From contig CAMAWH010000017.1 of assembly GCA_945861635.1 (NCBI GenBank), positions 1-64,000 on the forward strand: a DNA stretch of 64,000 nucleotides, given 5' to 3'. Within the stretch, counting starts at the first letter, position 1. Every line of letters begins with the position of its first letter. This stretch comes from Klebsiella pneumoniae. Lineage in GTDB: Bacteria > Myxococcota_A > UBA796 > SXON01. The notes beneath the pieces are model-generated. The model was not told the DNA's origin, ran no database searches, and was given only the letters and a program-made list of their open reading frames with translations. Positions 40,349-49,614 of the stretch are shown piece after piece. The translations under genes and the position numbers were made by a program.

Positions 40349-41509
40349 ATGAAGTGCGGCCGCCGAACCAACGTCGCGGCCGGGTTGGCGCTGGCCGGCT
40401 CGCTGAGTCTCGTCGTCATTGGCGACCCGAGGGCGCACGCGGCGGCGGCCGTCGCCGTGCTTCTCGCCTGGGGAGTGGGCGTGGTGGTGGCGCTTCGTGG
40501 CACGATCACGGATTCGCCCGGTGCGCCGCTCACCGCGGCCCTGGTTCGGCTGCCCCTCCTGTTTGTCGCTCCGACGCTCTCCGACGATGTGCACCGGTAC
40601 GTCTGGGAGGGTCAGGTGCTCGCCGAGGGAATGTCGCCGTTTGCACACGCGCCGAACGATCCACTCCTTACGACGATCCGGGACGCGAACTGGGCGCTGG
40701 TCAACCACCGGGAGGTGTCGTCGATCTATCCGCCCGCCGCCATGCTGCTGTTTCTCCTACTCTCCCCCGGCGGAGTTGTGGCGTGGCGCATCGCGATGGC
40801 CGCGGCCGACGTCGCCACGGCATGGGCGCTCGGCCGGCGGTCACCTCGCGCCGCGTGGACCTGGGCGCTCCTTCCTCTCCCCGCCATCGAATCCGCGGTC
40901 AGCGGGCATCTTGAGGGCGTCGGCGTGCTTTGCCTCGTGCTGGCGCTCGGAGGGAGCAATGCGGCGGCGTGGCTGGGAGCGATGGTGAAACTGCTGCCTG
41001 GCGTCCTCCTGTTACGGAGCGGCTGGCGGGGTTGGTTAGGCTGGGGCGGCGCAACTGCGCTCGCGCTCGCTGCATTCATCGGCCCGGGAATCGGCCGCGG
41101 AATGGGCACGTACGCGTCGAACTGGTCCTACAACGGAAGCATCTGGCCCGCTCTCACGCTGTTCCTCTCGCCCGATCTTGCACGTCTGGCCTGTGGGATC
41201 GGTGCGGCCTGCATCGTCATCGGGATCGTGTTCCGAACGACCGACCGCGGCAGGATCGCGCTCTGGACGACGGGCGCCTTCGTCTGCCTTTCGCCGACCG
41301 TACACCCGTGGTACGCACTATGGGCTTTAGCCGCCGGCCTTTGGACCGGGACGCGCGCGTGGACGCTGCTCGCCGTCACCCTGCCGCTCTCGTACATCGT
41401 GCTCGCCGGGTACGATGCGGAGGCGTCGGCATGGACCGAGCCCACGTGGACCCAATTCGTCATCTACCTGCCGTTCTACGGAATGTTGCTGGCCGACGCG
41501 AAACGTTGA
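40349..41509 (+). CDS. Polytopic GT-C mannosyltransferase-like protein (GT87/DUF2029-type)
   Basis: The 386-residue membrane protein has about ten hydrophobic segments and the motif LSDDVHRYVWEGQVLAEGMSPF near residue 77, with the acidic pair characteristic of polyprenyl-phosphate-sugar-dependent GT-C enzymes. HREVSSIYPPAAM is another shared element. It probably moves a sugar from a polyprenyl phosphate donor on the periplasmic side. The start at 40349 is preferred over the frame's upstream ATG at 40073, which overlaps the divergent pal gene. Confidence 0.78.
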   Translation: MKCGRRTNVAAGLALAGSLSLVVIGDPRAHAAAAVAVLLAWGVGVVVALRGTITDSPGAPLTAALVRLPLLFVAPTLSDDVHRYVWEGQVLAEGMSPFAHAPNDPLLTTIRDANWALVNHREVSSIYPPAAMLLFLLLSPGGVVAWRIAMAAADVATAWALGRRSPRAAWTWALLPLPAIESAVSGHLEGVGVLCLVLALGGSNAAAWLGAMVKLLPGVLLLRSGWRGWLGWGGATALALAAFIGPGIGRGMGTYASNWSYNGSIWPALTLFLSPDLARLACGIGAACIVIGIVFRTTDRGRIALWTTGAFVCLSPTVHPWYALWALAAGLWTGTRAWTLLAVTLPLSYIVLAGYDAEASAWTEPTWTQFVIYLPFYGMLLADAKR

Positions 41510-41551
41510 CCGCCGCCGGGACGCACCGCGCCAAATCCGATACGGAAACGC

Positions 41552-42607
41552 GTGGATCTTGCCGAGGCGATTGCTGCTTGTCCGCCGCCGCGTGGGCGCC
41601 GCGTCGCGATTGCCGTCCCCGACGGAACCCGACCCGTGGACGTAAGCGCGGCCATGCACGCTCTGCGCCCGTACATCGATGACGCCTTGGTCATCGTGGG
41701 TCTCGGATTGCATCGGCCGATGCGGGTGGAGGAGCTTCCAAACTGCGCCTTTCCGATCGTTCAGCACGACGCGGACGACTCGATTTCCACCCGCACCGTC
41801 GATGGACTCCAAGGGTCGATCTCGGCGCACCTCCGCGGTTGTAGCGTTGTTCTCGGGATCGGCATCGTGGAACTTCACCAATACGCTGGATTTTCCGGCG
41901 GACACAAGGCGGTTTCCGTTGGACTCGGCGGACGGGCCTTGATTGACGCGCTCCACCATCGCGACCGCGTGACGGCGCCAGGCGTCGAATTGGGGCGTAT
42001 CGACGGAAATCCGTTCCGGGAAGCGGTCGACAACCTTGGAGAAGCCGTGCCGTGCGCCTGGACGCTGCTCACGACAGGTCCGGCGTGGTTTGCGGGCGAA
42101 CCGCGGGCAACGCTCGCCGCCGCCGCCGCCACGCTCGACTGCTGGATCGCAGTCACCCAACGACACTCCGCGGCCATTCTCCGTGTTCCCGCCCGAAAAG
42201 CCGTAAACTTTTATCAAGCGAGTCGGGCCGCCACCTACCTCGCGCTCTCCCCTGCACCGCCCCTCCACGATGGCGCCACCCTCTACCTTGACGCGCCGTG
42301 CCCGGAGGGGCTAGGCGAAGGGTCCGGCGAACGCGCGTTTGCCGCCTTGCTCGCCGCAAGCCGACCACCATTCGACGAGCTTCTCAACGGACCGGCGCCG
42401 ACCGCCGGGGGCACGCAGCGGGCCATCATGCTTGCGCTTACGATGAAACGTTACCGCATCGTCGTATGTGGCGTGGCGGACGTCGGTCCCTTCCGACACG
42501 CTGGCATCGAAGCGACACAGCGAACGGCTGCCGAAATCGCTCCGACGGATTGCCTCGTCGTCGAGGACCCCTTCGGGCGCATTCCACGCCTCGTGACGAC
42601 TACTTAG
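41552..42607 (+). CDS. LarA-like (DUF2088) nickel-pincer racemase homologue
   Basis: The 351-residue protein (GTG start) matches the LarA family: AIAVPDGTRPVDVSAAM, GLGLHRPM (usual GTHRP), and HQYAGFSGGHKAVSVGLGG, where the Lys aligns with the residue that binds the nickel-pincer nucleotide covalently. LarA-type enzymes racemise or epimerise 2-hydroxyacids. Larger family members act on sugar acids and other hydroxyacids. It is shorter than LarA (about 420). The cofactor genes larB, larC and larE are not in this window. The neighbours are glycosyltransferases, so the substrate could be a sugar-acid derivative (inference). Confidence 0.8.
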   Translation: MDLAEAIAACPPPRGRRVAIAVPDGTRPVDVSAAMHALRPYIDDALVIVGLGLHRPMRVEELPNCAFPIVQHDADDSISTRTVDGLQGSISAHLRGCSVVLGIGIVELHQYAGFSGGHKAVSVGLGGRALIDALHHRDRVTAPGVELGRIDGNPFREAVDNLGEAVPCAWTLLTTGPAWFAGEPRATLAAAAATLDCWIAVTQRHSAAILRVPARKAVNFYQASRAATYLALSPAPPLHDGATLYLDAPCPEGLGEGSGERAFAALLAASRPPFDELLNGPAPTAGGTQRAIMLALTMKRYRIVVCGVADVGPFRHAGIEATQRTAAEIAPTDCLVVEDPFGRIPRLVTTT

Positions 42608-44051
42608 CCGCCAACGCCGATTGCGGCGCCGATTCGCGCGCGCGCCTGGCTGCGTACGCATCCAGCAGTCCCGCGCCTCCGACCCAACCAAATCCACAGC
42701 CGAAGAGGAGGAGGAACGGCACGGAACCCCAACGCTCCGGGGCCATCGTGAGCACAGCAGCCACCGCGCCGAGATGCCACGCCGCCAACGCCAGCTCGAA
42801 CGGCACCGTCGTCGCGCGCTGCGCTCGGTAACTGCCGACACCCGCTCCGCATTTCGGCGTGCGGATGAACGGCGTGCGAACGCCACGCCACGCCTCCAAA
42901 ACCGCGACCGTCTGGCTGACCGTGATGCCGATCGCAAGAATCAAGGCTAGCGGCACGCGGCGCCGCCGTCCGGGCGGCTGCCCGAGCGCGTAAAACAAGA
43001 CGTTTCCAGAGGTTGCGAGCACAAAGCCCGGAAGATCGACGAGCAGATGACGCGACCAACCGGAGGAGGGGCCGAACAGGACCACCGCCGGAAGTAGAAT
43101 CGCAAGCGCAAGCGCCAATAGCCACGAGAAGTTTGCGTGGAGATGAAACAACGCCTCGACCCTTGCGCGCGTCGGCGCGGACGCCTGCAGAATGCGTCCG
43201 CGGAGCTTTGCCGCCGTTTCCATCGAGCCTTTTGCCCACCGGCGCTGTTGACTGCGGAATCCGCCCAGCGAATCGGGCAGCTCCGCTGGCACGACGTGAT
43301 CGACGCGGTACACGAATCGCCAACCCGCGAGTTGTGCGCGGTATGAAAGATCGAGATCCTCGGTGAGCGTGTCGTGTTGCCAGCCGCCAGCCGCCACAAT
43401 CGCCTCGCGCCGCCAGATTCCCGCCGTCCCGTTGAAATTGAACCACGCGCCGCCACGATTTCGGGCGACATGCTCGATCACAAAGTGGCCATCGAGCAGG
43501 ACGGCCTGCGCGCGCGTCAACGCGCTCGCGTCGGCGTTGAGGTGGGTCCACCGGGCCTGAACCATGCCAACGCCGGGGTCCGTAAAGTGCGGAACCAACG
43601 CTCGCAGGAAATCTGGCTGGGGAACGAAATCCGCATCGAAAATAGCGACGAAGCTTCCGCGAGCCGTCGCAAGGCCAGCGGCGAGCGCACCCGCCTTGTA
43701 GCCCGTCCGGTCGGCGCGATGGAGCACCCGGGCGTCGATGCCGCGGGCGCGGGCGCGCTGTAGCGAAGCGGACGCGCACCGCGCGGTGTCGTCGGTTGAA
43801 TCGTCCAGAAGTTGGATTTCGAAGCGATCGGCGGGCCAGTCGAAAGCAGCGACCGCATCGATGAGCCGACCCACAACATCACGCTCGTTGAACACCGGGA
43901 GTTGAACCGTGATGAACGGGAGCATCGTCGGCAGCGGTGGCACGACGGGCGTTCGATCTCGTGTCCACGCCCACACCAAGGCGAGCGCAAACCGATGCGC
44001 TCCGTAGAGGGAGAGGATGAACACGAGAGCGGCGTAGGTAGCGATCAGCAC
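42600..44051 (-). CDS. Processive GT2 glycosyltransferase (glucomannan/cellulose synthase-like)
   Basis: The 483-residue membrane enzyme has an N-terminal helix, a GT2 catalytic domain with LPFITVQLPVFNERDVVGRLID, LDDSTDDTA, AIFDADFVPQPDFL (DxD), TLTEDLDLSYR (TED) and QQRRWAKGSMETA (QxxRW), then four C-terminal membrane helices. The set D, DxD, TED, QxxRW marks processive polysaccharide synthases that polymerise and export beta-linked glucan or mannan. No PilZ domain is visible. It converges with the LarA-like gene (8-bp overlap). Confidence 0.9.
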   Translation of the reverse strand: MLIATYAALVFILSLYGAHRFALALVWAWTRDRTPVVPPLPTMLPFITVQLPVFNERDVVGRLIDAVAAFDWPADRFEIQLLDDSTDDTARCASASLQRARARGIDARVLHRADRTGYKAGALAAGLATARGSFVAIFDADFVPQPDFLRALVPHFTDPGVGMVQARWTHLNADASALTRAQAVLLDGHFVIEHVARNRGGAWFNFNGTAGIWRREAIVAAGGWQHDTLTEDLDLSYRAQLAGWRFVYRVDHVVPAELPDSLGGFRSQQRRWAKGSMETAAKLRGRILQASAPTRARVEALFHLHANFSWLLALALAILLPAVVLFGPSSGWSRHLLVDLPGFVLATSGNVLFYALGQPPGRRRRVPLALILAIGITVSQTVAVLEAWRGVRTPFIRTPKCGAGVGSYRAQRATTVPFELALAAWHLGAVAAVLTMAPERWGSVPFLLLFGCGFGWVGGAGLLDAYAARRARESAPQSALAAK

Positions 44052-44108
44052 GGCAAACCGCGGCGCGTCTAGCCGAAATCCGCGGATTCCGCCAGACCGC
44101 CCCGCGAA

Positions 44109-45155
44109 CTATGGAGTGGTGATCTGCATGTAGGCCATCCGCGAGATCCAATGAACGGCGCGATCAAGTCCGCCCTCGGTGGCCACATCGATGATGCCAT
44201 CGAGGTTGGTGTCTTCCCCATAGATCGCGGTGTCCATCGACACGATGGCTGCCGACACTTTGACGTCCGCCGTCGACTCCGCCGCCGAATTCGCCGCGAC
44301 TGCCGCCTTCGACCACGCGTCGTGCGCCCAAAGATACACGATGTCGAGCCCGTCGTAGCCATCGTCAATGTAGTCCCGAATGGGAGTCCCGGGCGGAATC
44401 GCCACAGCGACCGCCTGAAGGTCGGCATCGACAAGGCCGACCAGGCCACCGTCGTGTTGGCTATTTTCCCCTCGGATGGCAATGAAATCCGAGATTGCTG
44501 AAACCGTTCCGTCGTCATTGAGATCCGCCGCCGGCTCCTGCAGACCGTTCGCGATGGACTCGGCCGCGGCCTGCAGGTCCGGGAGCGAGGGCGAATCGTC
44601 GACGAGCGCCTTTGCCGAGCCCGATAGCGTTTCGATCTCCGACTCCATCGTCCGAAGCGACCCCTGCCCATCCGGCGTGTCCGGCGATGCAATGAGAAGA
44701 CGCTGGATGACGGAGTAAACGGTGGGATCCACGTCACCCTGCCACAACAGTTCGCCGGTGCCGATCTCATCGTCTTCCGAGGCCCACGCCTCAAAGTGAT
44801 TGTACCCACCGATGATTGCGTTGGCGCCGATGTCAGAGGAGAAATCAACCGTGTCGCCGTTCACTACGATTTCGCCAACCGACTCCGCGTCAGCACCGTC
44901 TTTTGAAACCCAGCCGTAGTATCCCTCTCCCTCGCGCGCGGGCATGCACCGATTCAGCTGCAGACGGAACAAGGAGTTATCCTCGCTACCATCAGCAAAG
45001 AAGGCGGTTCCGCTGCCTGCGGCACGCCACTCTTCCCCCGAGCCGCCGCCGGAAGCGGTATCATCCCCGTTGCCGTCCTTCGCACCGTCCGCCGCGTCTC
45101 CGGTCGAGGTGCAGCCCCAGATGAGAGTCATGCCCAGCGCGCACCCAAGTCGCAT
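44109..45155 (-). CDS. Lipoprotein of unknown function with Asp-rich calcium-type loops
   Basis: The 348 residues (start 45155, MRLGCALGMTLIWGCTSTG; lipobox LIWGC) continue with an Asp/Gly/Ser-rich tether (DAADGAKDGNGDDTASGGG). The body is acidic, with helical middle parts. DLNDDGTVSAISDF and DTNLDGIIDVA look like EF-hand/dockerin-type calcium loops. I recognise no enzyme family. Probably outer-membrane anchored. An upstream Met at 45167 adds four residues and is a less likely start. Confidence 0.7.
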   Translation of the reverse strand: MRLGCALGMTLIWGCTSTGDAADGAKDGNGDDTASGGGSGEEWRAAGSGTAFFADGSEDNSLFRLQLNRCMPAREGEGYYGWVSKDGADAESVGEIVVNGDTVDFSSDIGANAIIGGYNHFEAWASEDDEIGTGELLWQGDVDPTVYSVIQRLLIASPDTPDGQGSLRTMESEIETLSGSAKALVDDSPSLPDLQAAAESIANGLQEPAADLNDDGTVSAISDFIAIRGENSQHDGGLVGLVDADLQAVAVAIPPGTPIRDYIDDGYDGLDIVYLWAHDAWSKAAVAANSAAESTADVKVSAAIVSMDTAIYGEDTNLDGIIDVATEGGLDRAVHWISRMAYMQITTP

Positions 45156-45222
45156 CGAAGCCTCCACGCCGGAGTGTAGCCCGACACCCGCGGGTTCGGC
45201 GCGGTCTGACGACTTGCTTCGG

Positions 45223-46104
45223 ATGGTCCTGTACTACGACATCTTCCGTCATCCGCTGCGTGACGTTGAGTTGGAGCGCCTGACCGGCGGCGATGTCTCG
45301 GGCGGCCTTCGCACGCTTGTCGCGTCCGGAAAAATCGACCACATGGATGGCTACGTGGTCCGGCCGGGACGGCGCGATCAGATTCCGGCGCGCGTGGAAA
45401 GAACCGCCGCGGCGGAGCGGCGTTGGCCCGCTGCCCGTCGCGCGGCGCGGCTCCTCGCGAGCGCGCCGTGGGTTCGCGGCGTGATGGTCACCGGGGGGCT
45501 CTCCAAACAGAGCGCGTCGCCGGATGGCGACATTGATTTCCTGGTACTCGTCGAAGCGGGCCGGGTCTGGAGCGCAAAATCGCTCCTGCAGGGCGTTCGG
45601 CGGACGTTGCCGCCGCCGATTCGGGAGTGCTTTTGCACAAACTATTTGCTGGATGAGCGGCATCTTCTGCTCGATCAACGGAACATGTTCACGGCCATGG
45701 AACTCGCAACCGCCGTCCCCCTGCACAACGCGGCACTGTGCGGCGCATTCCTCGACGCCAACGCATGGGCGAGCGCGTTCGTGCCGGGCATCGCGTTCAA
45801 CCGGGCACGCGCGCTGGCGGCACCTACGTTTCCCGCCAATCCTGTCGCGCGGGCGGTGGAACGCCTACTTGGACCGCGGGTAGAGGCCGCGTCGATGACC
45901 GCCTGGGACCGGTATTGGAACACCAAATATGACTGGCTCCCAGCAGAAGTGCGCCGGCAGCGATTCAAACGGCGTCCCGAGATCTCAACGAATCACCTGC
46001 ATGATTTTCAACAATACGTACTCGACGAATATCGTCAGCGTTGCGACGCGGCGGGCGTTGCGGTCGTCGACGTCGGCCGCATGGAAAAAGCTTCTTGCGC
46101 GTAG
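45223..46104 (+). CDS. Nucleotidyltransferase-fold protein
   Basis: The 293 residues contain VRGVMVTGGLSKQSASPDGDIDFLVLV (outline) near residue 85, matching the GS...DxD signature of polymerase-beta-like nucleotidyltransferases, with the GS read as GLS. The N-terminal LYYDIFRHPLRDVELERL resembles a winged-helix-like adaptor seen in the same family beside polysaccharide genes. The reaction and substrate are unknown. The ATG at 45223 is chosen. A TTG at 45214 is close by, and the frame extends further upstream over the divergent lipoprotein gene. Its 3' end overlaps the GT4 gene by 10 bp. Confidence 0.7.
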   Translation: MVLYYDIFRHPLRDVELERLTGGDVSGGLRTLVASGKIDHMDGYVVRPGRRDQIPARVERTAAAERRWPAARRAARLLASAPWVRGVMVTGGLSKQSASPDGDIDFLVLVEAGRVWSAKSLLQGVRRTLPPPIRECFCTNYLLDERHLLLDQRNMFTAMELATAVPLHNAALCGAFLDANAWASAFVPGIAFNRARALAAPTFPANPVARAVERLLGPRVEAASMTAWDRYWNTKYDWLPAEVRRQRFKRRPEISTNHLHDFQQYVLDEYRQRCDAAGVAVVDVGRMEKASCA

Positions 46105-47222
46105 CCTTTGTCGGTCTGCGGAGCCCGTGGGGGGTCGAGGGGGGCGTGGAGGCGTCGATCGCGGAGATCGCCCCGAGACTGGCGTCCGCTGGGGTCGATG
46201 TCACAGTGTACTGCCGGGGTCGCTACAACCCGCATGGCAACTGCGTACGAGATGGTGTTCGCCTCGTTGACGCACCGACGGTCTACAGTCGCAGCGCAGA
46301 AGCATTCGTGCACACCGCGCTTGTCGCTCCCCGTGCAGCCCTGCATCACGATATCGTGCATCTGCACGCGTGCGGTCCTGCTTTGTTCTCCGCACTCCCG
46401 CGCGCGTTCGGATGCAAAAGCGTCGTCACCATCCACGGGAAGGATTGGGAGCGCGAGAAGTGGGGCGGCGTGGCCCGGAGGGTGCTGCGCGCGGGCGGTT
46501 GGATGGCGGCGAACGCGCCCGACGAGGTCATCGCCGTATCGCAGTCCCTTGCCGACGACGTTCGCGCGCTCGGACCGGTACCGGTGACGTACATACCCAA
46601 CGGCACTGCCACGCATGAACCCGTCGCATGGGACGGAAGCATTTTCCCCATGCTCCGCCCGCACCGGTACATGCTGTTCGTGGGACGCTTGGTCCCGGAA
46701 AAAGGCCTCGACCAGTTGATGCGTGCCGTCGCAAGCGCCAAGATAACGACGCCAGTCGTCATCACGGGCGGCAGCAGCTACACGCCGGCGTACGTTTCGC
46801 GGTTGCATCGCGAGGCACCGCCTGGCGTGATTTTCACCGGGCCTCGGTTCGGCCTGGAAAAGCGGATGTTGCTCTCGCATGCACGCGCTTTTGTATTCCC
46901 CAGTCGCGTCGAGGGGCTGCCATTGGCGCTGCTGGAGGCGCTCGCGGCCGGGCTGCCCGTCCTCGCGAGCGATATCGCACCCAATCAAGAAGTTCTCGGC
47001 GGACTTCCCGGATGGCGCCTGCCCGCCGGCGACACGGCAGCGTGGACGCGGGCCTTGTCCGAAGTTGATGCCGCGGACCCCGCGTTCCTCCGAGCGCTGG
47101 GCGCGCCGGGTGTCCATCGCGTTCGCGAGCAATTCGGGTGGGAGGGGATCGCGCGGCGCACGCTGGACGTCTACCAGCGCGCCCTCGGCATGCGCGCGAT
47201 GAACGCCGAAGCGTGTGCATGA
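46095..47222 (+). CDS. GT4 family glycosyltransferase
   Basis: The protein begins FLRVAFVGLRSPWGVEGGVEASI (outline), a GT-B opening with a GGVE loop, and has YMLFVGRLVPEKGLDQLM, then PSRVEGLPLALLEALAAGLPVLASD with the EX7E pair. The TTG at 46095 lies at the start of the first strand, with GGAAAAAG upstream, and overlaps the previous gene. The frame is open to 46041, but that extension is Arg-rich. A retaining transferase acting with the neighbouring O-antigen-ligase-like protein is likely. Confidence 0.85.
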   Translation: MRVAFVGLRSPWGVEGGVEASIAEIAPRLASAGVDVTVYCRGRYNPHGNCVRDGVRLVDAPTVYSRSAEAFVHTALVAPRAALHHDIVHLHACGPALFSALPRAFGCKSVVTIHGKDWEREKWGGVARRVLRAGGWMAANAPDEVIAVSQSLADDVRALGPVPVTYIPNGTATHEPVAWDGSIFPMLRPHRYMLFVGRLVPEKGLDQLMRAVASAKITTPVVITGGSSYTPAYVSRLHREAPPGVIFTGPRFGLEKRMLLSHARAFVFPSRVEGLPLALLEALAAGLPVLASDIAPNQEVLGGLPGWRLPAGDTAAWTRALSEVDAADPAFLRALGAPGVHRVREQFGWEGIARRTLDVYQRALGMRAMNAEACA

Positions 47223-48208
47223 ACCTTTTGATTTTCGCCTCCCTGCCGATGTCCACGGCCGCGCAGGAGATCGTGATGGCGTTCGCTTGCGCGAACGCGC
47301 TTCGCTTGCGAAACCTACGCGCGGCGCCGTGGTTGCCGGCGGCTGGGGCGCTCGCGGTGGTGTGGGTGCTCTCGGCGCTCGCAAGCGGCAACGCGCGGGA
47401 GGGGTTGGGGCACGCATGGCAGCTGGCGCCGCTCGTTGCCGTAGCCGCGCACCGGGGAGGAGAAATGGTCGAGCGCATCGGCCTTCTCGCGGCGTCGTTC
47501 GCGGCGATTTGGGCCGGATGTCAGTGGGCGGCGGGCGGAATCGGCCATGCCGCTTTTCCTCAGCACCTGACCCTTGCCTACGCGCTGTTGCCCCCGCTCG
47601 GCGTGGCGGCGGCGCGCGGCCGCTGGGCAACCGTCTGCATCCTCCTCACGGGCATCGCCGCGACGCGTTCCGACGGCGCCATCCTCGCCACACTCGCGAC
47701 GCTGGCGGTGGCGCGCTTCGGCCGGCCAACGCTGATTCTCGGCGGGGCGGCGCTTGCGACGGTAGCGCTGCTCCCCCTGCTCGCCAACGCCGATGAACTG
47801 CGACAGCGCTCGGTGCTGTGGACCGGCGGCCTGTCGCTGCTGGACGCGCGAGGTGTCGGCGCGGGCGCGTACGGTGCGGCCAGCGCCGGGGCGTATGACA
47901 ACTTGTCCCCTGGTTTCTACTTCCCGAACCACGCACACGACGCCGCGATTCAGCTCCTGGCGGTGCTCGGGCCCGCGGGTCTGGTCGCCGCGGCGGCCTT
48001 CGTTGCCGTCGTTTTCCGAACCGCTGCGTCCGCGGCGAGCGCCGGGCTCGTCGGCATCCTCGTCGGCGGGCTCACCCAGGACACGTGGGGCGATCTGGAG
48101 GTCATCCGCGCCGCGCTGGCGTGGCTTGCGCTCATCGGGAGCCGTGCCCGGAATTCAGGGGCGAGCGATTTGGGAACTCTTCGGCCCGCCGAGGGTCCGA
48201 TTTGTTGA
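47219..48208 (+). CDS. O-antigen ligase/polymerase-like membrane protein
   Basis: The 329-residue hydrophobic protein has about ten membrane segments. FYFPNHAHDAAIQLLAVLGPAGL in the C-terminal part resembles the HxHN...L...GxxG loop of Wzy_C/WaaL proteins, here with HAHD. Such proteins polymerise or ligate lipid-linked glycans in the periplasm. It is shorter than typical WaaL (about 400). The start ATG overlaps the GT4 stop as ATGA. The next gene begins on its stop codon, giving a chain of overlapped genes from 45223 to 49113. Confidence 0.7.
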   Translation: MNLLIFASLPMSTAAQEIVMAFACANALRLRNLRAAPWLPAAGALAVVWVLSALASGNAREGLGHAWQLAPLVAVAAHRGGEMVERIGLLAASFAAIWAGCQWAAGGIGHAAFPQHLTLAYALLPPLGVAAARGRWATVCILLTGIAATRSDGAILATLATLAVARFGRPTLILGGAALATVALLPLLANADELRQRSVLWTGGLSLLDARGVGAGAYGAASAGAYDNLSPGFYFPNHAHDAAIQLLAVLGPAGLVAAAAFVAVVFRTAASAASAGLVGILVGGLTQDTWGDLEVIRAALAWLALIGSRARNSGASDLGTLRPAEGPIC

Positions 48209-49113
48209 TGCTCGCACTCCTCGCGTCCGTCGCTCTCGCTGGACCCGTCGAAGACGCCATCGTCCTGCGTCGAAGCGGTGATATTGCTGGAGCGCGCAAT
48301 CTCCTTGTGACCATGGAGCCGCTCGTGACCGACGGCGAGCGCGGGTGGTACCTCTACCAAAGAGGCATTTGCGAAGAGCTCGACAACAAACCCGACCTCG
48401 CCGAGGGCCTGTATCGTCAGGCAATCCATACCGGCGGCGATAGTGTAGTGGACGCCCACTTCCGACTCGCTCTTGTGCTTGAGGACCAGCACCGAGAAGC
48501 GGAGGCGCTCCGCGAGATCGTGCGTCTCGACCGCGTCAAAGGCATGGAAGAACGTGACGAGATCACAATAGCACTCCAACGTGGAATCACCGAGGTGCAT
48601 ACCCGCCACCCGCGCCGCGGGATTCGCCGCATTTCCCGCGCGCTGGCGGTGGTCGACGGCGGCGACTCGCATGCCTACATGCGGGCAAAGGCCCGAGCAA
48701 CGCTGGTTGAGGTGCTGCTCGCCGACGCGGGCCGACTCGATCTCGACGGGCCCGAGCGGCGCGTTGTGCGTCACCTCACCCGCCGGGCGCAGGCCATCAA
48801 AGCGGCCGAGGCGCAGATCATTGCCCTTGCAGGCCTGGAAGAGCCTGAATGGATCCTCGCCAGCCTCGTTGTGCTGGGGGACGCCTATCTGTCGCTTGGA
48901 GAGGCGGTCGCCGCATCGCCGGCCCCCGCCCGCCTCGACGCGGCGAGCGCAGGAATTTATCGAACGGAAGTGGCAAAAAAGGCTGAAAATGCAAAAACAA
49001 AGGCGTACCACGCGTGGGATTCTGGAATCGCGCTTGCGACGCGACTCGCCTACGAGAGCCCACGGGTCGCCACTCTCAAGGGCCGGCGCGCATCCCTGGG
49101 GGGCGCGCGTTGA
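48208..49113 (+). CDS. Exported TPR-like protein of unknown function
   Basis: The 301 residues begin with a short signal (MLALLASVALAGPV, cleavage likely after ALA), followed by helical repeats resembling TPRs (AIVLRRSGDIAGARNLLVTM, GWYLYQRGICEELDNKPDLAEGLYRQAI, DAHFRLALVLEDQHREAEALREI). The C-terminal half is also helical and basic. Located in the periplasm, it may scaffold the glycan machinery encoded just upstream. No family is recognised beyond the TPR pattern. The ATG shares its first base with the preceding stop. Confidence 0.7.
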   Translation: MLALLASVALAGPVEDAIVLRRSGDIAGARNLLVTMEPLVTDGERGWYLYQRGICEELDNKPDLAEGLYRQAIHTGGDSVVDAHFRLALVLEDQHREAEALREIVRLDRVKGMEERDEITIALQRGITEVHTRHPRRGIRRISRALAVVDGGDSHAYMRAKARATLVEVLLADAGRLDLDGPERRVVRHLTRRAQAIKAAEAQIIALAGLEEPEWILASLVVLGDAYLSLGEAVAASPAPARLDAASAGIYRTEVAKKAENAKTKAYHAWDSGIALATRLAYESPRVATLKGRRASLGGAR

Positions 49114-49134
49114 GTTGGACGGTTACCGGAGCGG

Positions 49135-49575
49135 ATGCTCGCACTTCTACTACTCGCGTGTACGCAGGCCGAGGATTCCGGAACCGCCGAGGAGAAACGG
49201 ACCGCCTCCGACCAAGCGGCGACCGTTGTCGGGGCCGTGATCAACCAATGCGAAAAGAAACTCGAGCTGCAGATCGGATTCGACGTCTCCGTGCCACGCG
49301 TCGATGCGGAGTTGACCACGGGCAGTGGGGAGCACGAAATCCATCCCGTCCCCTTCGCAGGAATGGACGAAGATACTGGAAAGATCTTCATCTATGAAGC
49401 GAAGCTGGAGTTGGGCGCCGCCGATCCCGTGATGGGGGAAAGCACGCGGTTCGTGTGCGCCGACGGCGCCGGTGCCGGGTTTCGCGCGTACGATGACGAC
49501 GGAGCGGTCATGGCGTGCTCATTCGGGCAGTTCGTCGCCGAATTTCTGGACGCTACCGGCTGCCCGGAAGCCTAG
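49135..49575 (+). CDS. Small lipoprotein of unknown function
   Basis: The 146 residues begin MLALLLLACTQAEDSGTAEE, with lipobox LLAC. The mature part is beta-rich, with three further Cys (NQCEKK, RFVCADG, MACSFG) and a last GCPEA. The first residues are nearly the same as those of the preceding gene (MLALLASVALA), but the bodies are unrelated. Function unknown. Followed by a strong hairpin between it and ftsZ. Confidence 0.68.
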   Translation: MLALLLLACTQAEDSGTAEEKRTASDQAATVVGAVINQCEKKLELQIGFDVSVPRVDAELTTGSGEHEIHPVPFAGMDEDTGKIFIYEAKLELGAADPVMGESTRFVCADGAGAGFRAYDDDGAVMACSFGQFVAEFLDATGCPEA

Positions 49576-49600
49576 TCCGGTGCCGAGACCGGCGCCGGAC
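49575..49600. terminator. 11-bp GC hairpin between convergent genes, probable bidirectional terminator
   Basis: The arms gtccggtgccg and cggcgccggac pair along 11 positions (one G-U) around a 4-base loop, starting on the last base of the lipoprotein stop codon and ending 14 bp before the ftsZ stop. No T-run follows on either strand, so termination efficiency is uncertain. The position between two converging genes supports the role. Confidence 0.55.
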
Positions 49601-49614
49601 CAGGAATCTACTCC

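Noticed and set aside
44077-44088. 12-bp palindrome AATCCGCGGATT after the lipoprotein gene
   Set aside because: It has no loop or T-run and is isolated. It is short enough to be chance in a 64-kb window.
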